Below are positions 1-10,802 of a stretch of DNA of 64,000 nucleotides, piece after piece (within the stretch, counting starts at the first letter, position 1; each line of letters begins with the position of its first letter). The position numbers were made by a program, and so were the translations under genes. This stretch comes from Callorhinus ursinus (Eukaryota; Chordata; Mammalia; Carnivora; Otariidae): assembly GCF_003265705.1 (NCBI RefSeq), contig NW_020312966.1:22413208-22477207 (forward strand), read 5' to 3'. The notes beneath the pieces are model-generated. The model searched no databases and was not told the origin of the DNA. It was given only the letters and a program-made list of their open reading frames with translations.

Positions 1-887
1 ATGATCCCCAAAACTCCAATGGTTATAAAATCTTTAAAAATACAGTATAATATTCCTATTCTAAAATACACTCTTCCAAGTGCTAAGTCCTTTCTAGAGT
101 ATTATGACTTGTGTCAGGGTAATGGTGACAGAAGGAATAAATCTGTTCATTTGTTTATGCCCACAGTTGAAAACAAAGTGAATATCAGCCAACATAACTC
201 AGTTGACATTATTCTAAAATATCCTCCTCCCACACAAAGCATGATTTCACATTTGCAGAAAATATTTATCTCAAGTTGCAAGTCGTGTTGTTTCAGACTA
301 CTAAATCACCATGTTTAGGTAGGATGCAAATGCGAAGTCAGGTGTCTTTCAACACATTGTAAGAATGAGGAATGTGGTGGGAAATAACATACATTCTGAG
401 AAGGACTGCATTTGACCTAATCAATTTGTAATGGTTATCAGTGGGATAGCAGCATTAGTCTGCACTTACCAATTTTTGGCCAAGCAGATGGCCATTTGCA
501 TTAGCCTGCTGGTTACCCTGGATTGTTCAGTGTGGATCCATGACAGTGAGATCTGGCTAAATTTGTCAGAAGAAGCAAAGGGAAGTGGGGCCACTCGGTT
601 ATCTAGTCTTCACATTTGCTTGAAACCAAGTGGAAAATCGGAAGACTTTTCATTGTCTGAACTTCACCTGTATCCTGAGCACTTTAAAGCTATTCAAAAT
701 AAAAATATGATTTCCTCTTAACTTTCATCACATTATGATTTTTAATTAAAAATAAGTGCCCTTTCCCTTTTAGTTACTAGTATATCCCATATGTAAAGGC
801 ATGAAACAGTTAAGCAGCAAAAAACCCAGGAAGACAGATTATTCTTTTTGCAGAAAGTTTTATTTTTAATTACCTCATTTATTTCTT
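1..887. other. No recognisable feature
   Basis: This is AT-rich sequence. Two short open frames (1-318 and 431-721) have no family motif, no splice context and no codon pattern that I recognise. I see no repeat that I can name. Confidence 0.6.
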
Positions 888-1020
888 TTCTAAATATTTA
901 TTCCTGGTAATTTACAGTGTAACTGTCACCAAACTGGGCAATAGGAGTGCAAATACAAAGACATCCCCTCTGCCTTCAAGAGGGTTATAATGTCTTGGAG
1001 AAGACACTCAAAATTAAGTT
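888..1020 (-). mobile_element. L2-like LINE fragment, weak
   Basis: The order 'aaatattta', then 'aatacaaagac', then 'ccctctgccttcaagagggttataatgtct' split over positions 960-995 follows the reverse complement of the L2 3' end (polyadenylation region, then 'tccctgccctcaaggagctt'). It is highly diverged, so this is a tentative call. Confidence 0.35.
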
Positions 1021-1829
1021 ACAGTGGGATATGATAAGTACTTTTGCAGTAATGTGAATACTGTGTAAAACAACAAAAACTCTACAACCTACTGATAGCC
1101 TTACAGAGAAGAAACTTGGCCTTAATTAGTGAAGAGAAGTTCACCTGAAAAGGGGGTTTGCCTTGCACATGAGAGCAAATATATGAAGTGTCTAACTGGT
1201 CTGATCCATCTCTTGACTTCTGCAATAGTGGAGGGTGACCACAGGGTTGGGAATGGGAAGGGGTGAAGAATGAAGAGAATTTTCTCCTGGATCAAAGGTA
1301 AAACATGGGGGTAAATGACCGTAAGCTTTCATCTCAGAAGTAATTTTTATTTCCTCTTACTCTGAAGAGGATTCTAAATCTCAACGCAACACCAACTTGA
1401 AGTTGGGACATATTTGCAAACATTTCAAGTCACTGAAAAGATTTTGTACCTTTTAATGGTTACAAACATTGCTTAGATTTAGACCGTGGTAATTAGGGAT
1501 CAGGAGTGGTACAAGGGAAGAATTGTCACCAGTAGAAGCATAAAGGACATATGGATGAGACTTGAAGAGCTGTAGTTGGCAGAGATTGGGAACGCTCCAT
1601 TATCTTAGAAGATTTCAAAGCACAACACAGCCAGTCTTGCACAGATGACTGTAGAATCTAGAGCCATAGAATTGTCACAATGAAGGAAGATCTGAATGAA
1701 CACACCAGTCAGGACCCCTTGTCCCACTGCTTCCAGATAAGTCTGACGACTCCACGGTGAGGAGGCAATCCCATTTACTAGATTTCAATTATGCCTGTGC
1801 GTTGCTTACTTTTTATTTAATGTACGGGC
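1021..1829. other. No recognisable feature
   Basis: No gene, no named repeat and no low-complexity tract of note. It is ordinary diverged noncoding sequence. Confidence 0.55.
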
Positions 1830-1917
1830 ACAGAGGCAAATGGCACCATGTTTAGGTGCACATTTCTTGGCATATGGACAGTTCTCCATAAACATTTATG
1901 GAGTGAATGAATATGCT
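1830..1917 (+). mobile_element. L2 LINE 3' end fragment
   Basis: Around 1859-1916 the text 'cttggcatatgg' followed by 'cataaacatttatggagtga' and 'atgaat' resembles the L2 terminus (tggcacatagtaggtgctc, aataaatatttgttgaatgaat). Only the last part is preserved. Confidence 0.4.
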
Positions 1918-2740
1918 CTAAATTGTTTATTCCACAAGGTAATTTTCTTTCCCCCATATTAATCCTTTATTGGTTATTATAAACTCCATATTAAAATAAT
2001 CCCTTCAGCTCTTGTTAAGTGAAGGTCCTAGAAGTGAAAGGACCTACCAAATATGCCCAGCTGCTGGTGGGCTATTCCAGTAAGATGGACCATGAGGAGA
2101 GCTGTGGGAATAGGCCTTCTTCATGTGAGAGAGCCTCTCTGTAGGCTAGCTTCCTTTTTAACCAACAGTTCTTGCTTTTCTATACATATGCCTTAAATTG
2201 ACCCCCAAAAAACCCAAACAAATAAACAAAGAACATCATTCTGGACTTGGTAGATTCTCACTGTGGGTGTGAATTGATAACTTTTTTAGTGAGAGAAGAG
2301 TTTATGTGGGAAACTAAAAGCTGTTGTAATGATATATTTACAACAGCTTCTAGGAAAAAGGTTGCCTTGTGTGCTCCATCTTTATTAATTACGGCTAGAG
2401 ACATTCCTCAAGGCCCAGTCCATGTGAAAAAACAAAGAAAGGCATTCTTAGCCATTTTACAGGAAAGGGGAGGATTAAAAGGCTTTTAATATTCTTTAAA
2501 AACCATCAGAAGATAACAAATTTTACAGTACCCATCAAGAGTACCAATAACCAAAAGCTAAAATAATCCAGATCTGATTGCTACCTTGCGTACCACTGAT
2601 GGAAGACTAGAGATAAGATCCTAGTTCTTTCTGAATCACAGAATAAAAATTAAATTTAGGACAATTTTATTCCTTTGTATGTTTGATAATGTTCTGTTTA
2701 TCTGAATATAGGTTAAACATGTATACGTTATATATTCCAA
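1918..2740. other. No recognisable feature
   Basis: AT-rich noncoding sequence. The 80-codon open frame at 2247-2489 shows no known motif. I see no repeat that I can name. Confidence 0.55.
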
Positions 2741-2852
2741 TATTCATTTATTCAAAAATGCATCTTTTCTCCTATTTGAGAGGCAGTATGCTAGATGCTG
2801 GGAGTACAAATAAATTGATTGGTCCCTGCCCTCAAGAAGCTTAAAATCTGGT
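2741..2852 (-). mobile_element. L2 LINE 3' end fragment
   Basis: On the plus strand it reads 'tattcatttattc', a diverged core 'ctagatgctgggagtacaaa' and 'tccctgccctcaagaagctt'. This is the reverse complement of the L2 terminus (ccttgagggcaggga, then aataaatatttgttgaatga). The element is therefore on the minus strand, 5'-truncated and ancient. Confidence 0.62.
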
Positions 2853-4597
2853 ATGTAAAACTAGAACTTCCTGTTGGTTTTGTCATATCACTCTGGCTCA
2901 TTTACCATTACATTTGACTAAGATGATGGATTCACAGCCACTGTACAAAAAATGGACATCAGGAAGAATGAAAGGATACTAAAAGTCCCCTATATTGATA
3001 GCAGCACATTATTAATTATTATTATTATTCTTATTTTACAAAAAAAAGTGTCTTTTTTTCATCAAATTGAAAACCTATCATTAGGACACGTTAGGCCAAA
3101 ACTCATTCAAGAAATAACCACAACCACATGGTGGTAAAGAAAATTCAAGATTCAAGGCAGCTGAAATCATAAATAGCTCATTGCTCGACTTAATTGCTCT
3201 TTCTCCTCTCAATACCGCCTGTTAACATTTTGCAATTGGAATGTTTTCCATCTGTGCCTTTACTTGAATTGTGTGAATACAGCTGATGAAAACCATTATC
3301 ACTCTGTCTTTTAGTCTTTGATCTGCTTTGTGTTGACACACTCACCACCAGAAAAATGTTAGCTCAGTCATACACTTGATGTTATGTTATATATGCTTTA
3401 TGCCCCATGTTCAAAGTTTTCCATCTGTACTCCGAAGTTACTGCTTTCCTCATTCTGATAGAGAGTACCTACACACACGTGTGCAAAAGGATTATCCACA
3501 GGGTCAATAATTGGGAAAATTGTGTTGGGTTCATTTAAATCTGCAGCACACTATTAAATAAAATTGCATCAATAAATGAAAGCAATAAAATATATTAACC
3601 TAGCAAATACTGGTGCTTGAGATTCTTCCAAGTAAAGTGTTTTATTCCACCTTCTCTCTGCCATGTTGTCACGTGTTCTTCTCAGAAGGCTGCAATGGTG
3701 ACCTGTCATTCCAGAGGGAACCATTCAGATCACACGTGGATGAGAATGATGGCGCCCGGCATTGCAGAGCAAAAACTGCTTGGTTTATGCAGCAGCTCTG
3801 GGGTAAAGCCTTCATGATTGTCATCCCCAAGGCAGGGGCCAAGTGAGACCAAGCTTACGTTAGAAAAAGGAGGATGGTATTGGACGTGAGGATGCGTGTC
3901 ATTTTGTGTGTGTGGAAATTTGTTAATTGAGAAGAATGTGAGTCATTGGAGTAAATGGCAAAGCAAAGGCTAAGACACAAGGAGAGAGTGACCGGAAGCT
4001 GAATCTAAAATCAGAGAGGGGAAATGGGTGTGTGGTAGGGTGCTTGCTTTGGGTTTGAAATGAGAAAATTGTGTTAATGCACTCCTTATTTTTGTGGTGA
4101 TATCATCTACCTTCTTTATAGATAACATGATCGGAAGAAATTTGGACCAGAAAAAGAAGTCAAGTGCTGTTTTGTATTTCTACGTCGAAAAAGTATTAGT
4201 ACCTAATTTGGACAAAGGGAGTTTCTCTAGCTCAGATGATGCCCTGGGAGAAATCTGTGAAGAATCTGACACCTTTTTTTTTTTCAAGTTCTGAGGGAAT
4301 TTGGTTGCCAGGATTGTGACTGTTTCCTCCTGTATGATACGGAAATGATACCAGCCTCCGTCTCTGGGCCAGGAGGAGAACCAAGTAATGCAGTCTAAAG
4401 CAGGAAGCAACGTTTCCCTCAAAAGCTACACTTCCTCATTTAGTTTCCAAATAGCAACCGTAGAAGCACAGTAAACAAAGATAATGCTGAAAATGAAATG
4501 TGTTTAAAATTCATAGTTTGTCTTTTCTTTGCATGATTAAATTAGAAGAAGCCTACAGGTGAATGCTGAGTAAATTCATTGTTAATGGGCATTATGC
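2853..4597. other. Unannotated noncoding DNA with a short ATT run
   Basis: It holds a short (ATT)n tract near 3010-3030. The open frames at 3613-3846 and 4094-4294 have no recognisable domain. I see no repeat or regulatory site that I can name. Confidence 0.5.
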
Positions 4598-4740
4598 GTG
4601 TTATGGGCTGAATGCATGTGTCCACAAAATTCATATGGTAAAACCCTAACCCCAAGCATGGCTGTATTTGGAACAAGAAAGTAATTAAGGTGAATGGATA
4701 TCGTAAGTGTGGGGCCCTGACCAAATAGGATTCATGTCAC
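4598..4740 (+). mobile_element. MaLR (MLT1-like) LTR fragment
   Basis: The sequence 'gttatgggctgaatgcatgt', then 'aaattcatatgg', 'aaaccctaacccc' and later 'gtggggccctga' follows the 5' half of MLT1-type MaLR LTRs. The 3' half with its polyadenylation signal is missing. It is an ancient nonautonomous ERVL-class remnant and carries no gene. Confidence 0.55.
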
Positions 4741-5061
4741 TACTTGTTCCTTCCATTGTTGGCTCATGCTTGTGAGTTTCTGCCTCTAATTATTATTTTT
4801 TTAAGGAGGTAACAAAATGTTTGTAGTGGAATGTATACAGGTATTTCTAAGCCCAAGTGATCCAAATATTTCTATGTCAGTATCTAGTCACGTAGGTAGA
4901 ACATTTAGCAGCTCAGTCAGTGGAATATAAGCTATTTTTATGCTTGAATAGATTTGTAGCTGATTAAATCGTAGCGTACAATATCACAATATCTCTTCCT
5001 AGGAAATATGCTAATTTCATATAGCTGTTTTATGAGGGTGGTGTGCAAGCAGGCACAAATA

Positions 5062-5080
5062 TGTGTGTGTGTGTGTGTGC
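5062..5080. repeat. (TG)9 microsatellite
   Basis: An uninterrupted TG dinucleotide run ends in 'gcacaccc'. It is a simple repeat of a length that often varies between individuals. Confidence 0.9.
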
Positions 5081-5858
5081 ACACCCAACGCACGTACTTT
5101 CAGCACGTACTTTCTATTTCGCCAGGATTATCCAGGAAAGCATTTTCCAGAGAGCTTTATTTCTAAGCTTCACATGAACATCTGCAGTTTTCAAGGTGAA
5201 AATGATTCCTCTCAGATTGGTTTTAACAACAACCTGGGTAGTGCAAAGTGAAGGGGATTAAGGCAGACAATGTGACCACACACCAATTTCCTCCCTCACA
5301 AACCTCTTATATCACTTATCAGAATTTTAATTCCATCTGCTAAGCAATGCAGGTCCCCAGAGCAGAGGTTATGCGTGTCCTTGGTTGCTTTCTCATTAAA
5401 CTGTGCTCTGTAATTTTTGTAGGCCTCTTTGGTGATGGAGCAAGGGATGTTTGAGTTAGAAGGGTCATTCTTTTATTTGTTTCAATAGAAAAAAATCCAC
5501 ATATTTTAAAAACTGTTCACCCACTGCTGGAGAAGGACAGCCCTATGGTCCTTAGACCCAAATATTCCCAACCTATCAATTGACAGATTTTAGAAAAGTC
5601 ACTGATCCTTTCTCCTACACCGTTTTAGAATGATTTAAGTTGGAATATTTAAATATAATTCTTGGAAGGGAGACCATCTTTCCTTAATAAAGCTGGAATA
5701 CTCACTAGCAGACAGCAGAGATGGGCTGGGTTAATGTCAATTTCTTTACTTTTTACAAATGCCACCTGTGTTACCAGCATTGATTCGAAGGTGATGTAAT
5801 TTTCTTGCAAATCCATTAGTTTTATAGGTTTTTGGCAAGCCCCACTGCTGTGTTGATT

Positions 5859-5877
5859 AGATACAGTAACTGTATCT
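5859..5877. repeat. Perfect inverted repeat, 9-bp arms
   Basis: The arms AGATACAGT and ACTGTATCT are exact reverse complements separated by a single A. This is seen directly. Its role is unknown. Confidence 0.85.
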
Positions 5878-6037
5878 ATTTAAACAGGGTTTTAAATGCC
5901 TGGCTCAAGTCTCTGTATTGGCTGGATAAAAAGACATACAGTGGATGGTTTAACTGAAGGTTGTGCTAAGCAATGATTTGATGTACAGCTTAGTGTTTAG
6001 CCATTTGTGATAATAAGCACTTTAATTGTGGAGTTAA

Positions 6038-6053
6038 TTGCAGGTACCTGCAA
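6038..6053. repeat. Perfect 16-bp palindrome with CAGGTACCTG core
   Basis: TTGCAGGTACCTGCAA is its own reverse complement. The core contains two abutting CAGGTA half-sites of the kind bound by ZEB-type zinc-finger homeodomain proteins. Binding is inferred from the motif only. Confidence 0.8.
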
Positions 6054-6123
6054 GACATACCTTAAAGGGATCCTGACAAATAAGATACAGACTATCCACC
6101 CTCTTTCAGTGGTTTTAGTCTAA

Positions 6124-6308
6124 CAGTGTTTCTCAAAGTTCAGTCCTCAGACAAGCAATATCAGCATCATCTGGGACCTTGTCGGAAATGCAAATTTTTG
6201 GCTCCATCCCAGACCTAGTGAATCAGAAACTTTGGGAGCAGGGCCCATAATGTATGCCTTAACAAGCCCTTCTCAAGATTCTTTCTCATACTAGTTTGAG
6301 AACCATGG
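6124..6308 (-). mobile_element. MER5-type hAT-Charlie MITE
   Basis: It starts 'gtgtttctcaaagttcag', runs through 'atcagcatcatctgggacct', 'gaaatgcaaattt' and 'gaatcagaaact', and ends 'agtttgagaaccatgg'. This is the MER5 nonautonomous hAT element in reverse orientation with both terminal inverted repeats recognisable. It encodes nothing. Confidence 0.75.
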
Positions 6309-7084
6309 CTAGTAAGAGAGTCCCCAACACAATGGGATCTCACACACTATATTTTGGCACTGAACAATTCAGTGTGAATCACTTTTCTAATTACTCTTAA
6401 TGAATTATATCTATATCCAGATTGGGTCATACTGGAAAATCATTTCATATTAATAAATCATTATCAGTTCATCTCTTAATTTTTCAATATTTACCTTTAC
6501 TCTGATAGATGGTGGCTTATTATAGATGTATTAGGATTGAGGCTTGAGGTAAGGGAAAGCAGCTAATCTTTATTTTCCTTATCTACCCTTGTCTTCTCTT
6601 TTTCATTATCTAGAGAAGTGAACATTGCACGCTCCATTAAACAAGATGCAGTTTTTATTATCTTGTATCTCTTCCTGAAACCTTTCTATAAATGCACTTG
6701 ATTACTCTTGCATGTTGAGATAGACATTCAGAATAATCAAAACATCGAGAAAGTGATGCCTTGGTTAATCTATGGCAATAGAACTTCGTTGACACAGACA
6801 AATGGGTTGAGACAGATGCAAGTTAAGTTCTCTGATGGGCTGAGATGATGCTTTACGGAAGGAATCAGGTGAGAGACTTGAAGCTAACAAGTAAACAAAC
6901 AAAATGGTAATAAATATATTTCCCAGCAAAAGAAAGTTTAAGTTTCCCGAAGGAAAAGAAGGTAATTGATCATTTCCATACCCAAAGTGCCTTGAAGTTA
7001 AATCTTCAATGTGATCAGTTGCTCCTTTGTGCATTCCTTCATTTATTAAATATTAATTGAGAAGTTTTCATAGGCCTTATTTTT
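6309..7084. other. No recognisable feature
   Basis: Diverged AT-rich DNA. A weak L2-like piece ('ccttcatttattaaat') lies near 7034-7070 but is too short to call. Confidence 0.5.
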
Positions 7085-7690
7085 GTCCACTTTTAGCAGA
7101 GCTGGAATTATGTTTCCAGAATTCCCTTCTCTGCATAGTTCCAGATTCGTGTGGGTCACAAAACAAGAGATGTTTTGTGTGAGATTTGGAGGACAGCAGC
7201 GAAACCCAGCCATGTCCTCTTGGGCACTGTGTCACTTACCCCTTGGCTCACCTTGTGGAAGGGGACAACAGCCAAAGCCTCAGCACTTCCAGATTCTGCT
7301 GGATATGTTCCTCCAGTTTCTCAGATTCCTGCACCACTTACAGATTTACCACCATTTTGAAAGGTCCCTGCTTCTACTGCTGGTCCAACACCATCAAAGT
7401 AGACTGTTGGAGACCAGTGAGTTCTGATCCATCCTTGTGGATTCCAGCTTGTCCTCCCAGAGCCACTGATCCTTGTTCATTCCCCACTCACCACTTCACA
7501 TCCATCTTTCCTTCAGAGCTGCCTACCGTACCCGTGGTGGGTCCCACATCTAGACTCGGGAGCCACAGCTTCACACACTCTTGAACCAGCTCTCATAGTT
7601 TCATAAAATCAAATCCCCATCTATCCTTGGTTAGATATCATCCCTGGTGTTTCTACTTCCCTGAGCAAACCGTGAGACAGAATTTGGTAC
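7085..7690 (+). mobile_element. Possible ERVL-class LTR
   Basis: This block is richer in GC than its flanks. It ends in 'ctgagcaaaccgtgagacag' followed at 7681 by 'aatttggtactag', which resembles an LTR end joined to the leader and primer-binding sequence of ERVL elements. Several overlapping short open frames arise from its composition alone. The subfamily is not recognised, and it could be another medium-reiterated repeat. Confidence 0.3.
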
Positions 7691-9299
7691 TAGACATGGC
7701 TCCAGAAGAGCTCAATCTGAAACTGATCGTTTCTCCAAATTAGTCCTGTGTTTTCCAGAATTGATTCTCTGTTTAGATTTAAAGGCATCACTGGCTCTAA
7801 TTCCAGTGGTTAAAGGGGCCAAAGCATGAAGTGGTACAGCATTTACTTACATCATTTCCTGTAGCCATGTACATTTGGAAGACAAGAATTCATTGATCAA
7901 GCATGTGGTTGCAACCTTCCCCCCCCCCCCAAAAAAAACCACTATGGCTTCCAAGTCACAAAGATTTATTTCTGTCTCCTATTACATGGACTCCTCTGCA
8001 GGGATGCTGCAGCCACCTTCCCCCTGTATTTTCATTTTGGAGCCCAAGCAGAAGGAGCAGTGCTGCCTTGAAAAATGCCCTTGTCATGGCAGAAGGGATG
8101 GGCCAGAATACTGGGGGCTGGTGGAACCCATTCCTCTTCTGGGCTAGGCTCAAACACAACACTGGTCCCATGAATTCATGGTCATCAGGCAAACATGCCA
8201 TATAGCCAAACCCGAATGCTGTGGGACAGGACTGTATCATCCTCTTGCAAAGAATGAAGAATGAATAGTGGCTGATAGCGATGCAACCGACCACAGTAGC
8301 TTATTAGATGAGTCAAAGTTGAGGTTGGTTATTACGCATGAGAGGCTTGGGAGATCAAGTGCCAACCTTTCTCAAAGCAGAGCAAAAATACAGCGTAATG
8401 AAAATTATAGTGGATAGGAAATAAATAAAAATAGTAGTTCCAGAAGGGGAAAAAAGCAATTATGAAAAAAAGCATTATTGAAACAAATAAGAAAAATAAA
8501 ATGTCCTTGAAATAAGAAGTTCTGATTTTGCACCAGGCTATACGGATCAGAAAAGGATACATCTAGGAAAATCCCAATAAAGTTTCTGACTCTAAGAACA
8601 GTTTTGTTTTTTTAAAAGGTGGCAATTATCCAAGCATAATCAATAAAATATCCCCCAAAGGGAAAAAAATCAAGCCATCAGTAGGCTTTTCATCTCTAAT
8701 ACTGGAAGATTGTGAGCAACAAGAAATGAAATAGCATCATGGAGAGGAGTGAAGAGGAGAAAGTGTTCTCTGTGAATCTTATACTTAGACACCATTTGCT
8801 GGAGAAAAATATTTCCTGGAAGTTTTTAAGGACTTTTGAAACAGAAAAAAACATCCTGGCTTTGGCCTCTGTGGGGATGTAAGTGCAGGTTGGTGGAAAA
8901 AATCGTAACACTTTTAGTTTCAATAAATATTGTATTCATAAATGTCTGAATATAAGAATAGTAACTCTTTTGATTGGAAAATTTCAGTAGAATTCCCAAA
9001 TTAACAAGGGAAGCATGGAAGGAATAGTAACTTGATCAACTGTGCAAGAAACAAGGAAAGAAAGAGAGAGAAAAAAAAGCAGTGTATAATTAAAGATAAA
9101 ATACAATAAAATGGAAAGTATGAAATCAAGATAACCAGTTTTTAAGGTAAATATGAAGAGTAACTAAAAAACCTTGAATCTAAGAAAAATTCAAGGTAAA
9201 AAAAAAACTATCTAGAAAGCAAGGAAAAGAGCACTTCAAAAGAATCGCTATGTAACATAGCAAAACAACACCCAGGTAAACTTTCTTCTTTTCTCCAAG
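7691..9299. other. Noncoding DNA, becoming A-rich
   Basis: It includes a C-run joined to an A-run near 7919-7938. From about 8380 the plus strand becomes very A-rich, like the flank of decayed sense L1 sequence, but I cannot align it to a known part of L1. The minus-strand open frames here come from the base bias. Confidence 0.45.
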
Positions 9300-9749
9300 G
9301 GAAATCAAGAGACTTAAATGCCGTTGAGATTAAAGAAAGGAAGGAATTAAGTATTCATTTTAAGAAATTAGAAAATAAAAATGCAAGGGGTAAGAATTAA
9401 TAGAGAGAAAATTAAGTTAATGAAATAGAAAACAATCAAAAACATTTAAAGTGTAGATCAATAAGTCAATTCTCCTAGGAGAAAAACCAGTAAAATAGAT
9501 AAGCCCCTGGAAGTCTGATTAACTAAAAAGGGATAGCTAAAGTAGATAAGATTAAATATGAGAAAAGAAACAAAATGAAGTATAGAAAAGAAAGATAGAC
9601 TAAAAAGAGAATGCTACTTGAATCATACAGTTTGCCAAAAATGACAGAGTAGAAAACTGAATAGGGCCATTTACCAGAGAAGAGACTAGAAAGGTGGAGC
9701 ATCAACAATGAAGAAAAATGGATCAGAAGAGCCAAACATTCATGTACCT
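9300..9749 (+). mobile_element. Ancient L1 ORF2 fragment
   Basis: The region 9395-9540 ('gaattaatag', 'gttaatgaaatagaaaacaa', 'gtagatcaataagtcaa', 'agcccctggaagtctgatta') resembles the diverged ORF2 segment between the endonuclease and reverse transcriptase of mammalian-wide L1 elements. No reading frame survives. Confidence 0.5.
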
Positions 9750-9777
9750 ACACACACACACACACACACACACACAG
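9750..9777. repeat. (CA)n microsatellite
   Basis: An uninterrupted run of about 14 CA units between 'gtaccta' and 'ggga'. It lies inside A-rich L1 debris. Confidence 0.92.
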
Positions 9778-9949
9778 GGAGAATAGCCTATAATATCACA
9801 TACACCGTATTGTCACTAAATGAAGTAAACATGATATGGATGGAGGAAAATGCAAATAGATTAGTGAAATAGGCATAGAATGAGGATTTTAGTTCGTAGA
9901 GCTTTAATAAAGAGAAAAGCAATAATTAATTCAATGACAAAAAGATGAT

Positions 9950-10802
9950 TTTTTTAAACAAACAACATAGGCACAACTGGCCAACCATCTGGACGGAAAT
10001 AAAAATGGAACCCCATCTTACCTCATATATAAAAATATAATCCAGATGGATCAAAGCCTAGAGTGAAAAACAAATGAACAAAGAAAAAACGAACATTTTG
10101 TAAGAAATCTAGAAGACTATACATACCAAGACATTAGTGATTGGGTGACCATCATGATTGGTTCTGGAAGACTAAAAGGTCTTACAAATAAATATAGTTT
10201 ATTTCATATAAACAAAAACTACACAAAAAACCTACATATGGAAAAATACATAATAAAGTCAATAGACAGTGATTCACCTGTAAAACTATTTCCAATCTGA
10301 TGACATGCAAAGAGTTAATATTTATCAGTTCTTAAAAATAGAAAAATAGTTCAATAGAAAATGGATAAAACCATAACTAAAGAATCCACAGAAAACTAAA
10401 ACCTTATAGAAAAGAAATACACTAAAATATTTTCATATTTTCTAGCAGTCTGATCAGTAAAATATACAAGTTAACAAAAAAGTGATTACCTTATACACAA
10501 TAGACTGGCAAAAATTAGAAAGAAAAGACCTCCCTGTCAGGATTATAGACAAAAGAGCATGCTTATCCAAAGATGGACGAAATGTGAAGTATTACAGTCT
10601 TTTTAGAAAAAAAAAATGACAACATATGTTAAAATTAAGAATACGAAATGTCCTTTCAATCCAACAATTTCATTCAAGAGATCAACACAATAGAAATACA
10701 TGTGCCAGTACGTAGGAGTCTAAGTGTTTAGAGTATCTAAGTGGGGGTTGCTTAGAGTGGTCCAAATTAGAAACATTGTTAATGTCTATCAATAGAGGAA
10801 TG
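9950..10802 (+). mobile_element. Ancient L1 3' portion
   Basis: Landmarks in L1 order are 'catctggacggaaataaaaa' (9988-10007), 'ccagatggatcaaagcc' (about 10042-10058), 'atagaaaatggataaa' (10355-10370), 'gactggcaaaaattag' (10504-10519) and 'atgtctatcaatagagga' (10782-10799). This is the C-terminal part of ORF2 of an old L1, without an intact frame. A younger L1 begins directly after it. Confidence 0.6.

Larger units (their letters stand above)
4741..6123. other. Noncoding DNA with two short perfect palindromes
   Basis: Apart from a TG microsatellite and two palindromes listed separately, no repeat or gene is recognised. The stretch 5780-6070 looks single-copy and may be worth a conservation check. 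Confidence 0.5.

Noticed and set aside
7083..7584. Overlapping open frames up to 132 codons
   Set aside because: No known motif, no splice or promoter context, and three frames open together, as expected from local GC content in a probable LTR.
9750..9777. CA run as a Z-DNA regulatory element
   Set aside because: Short CA microsatellites are common and this one lies within L1 debris. No supporting context.
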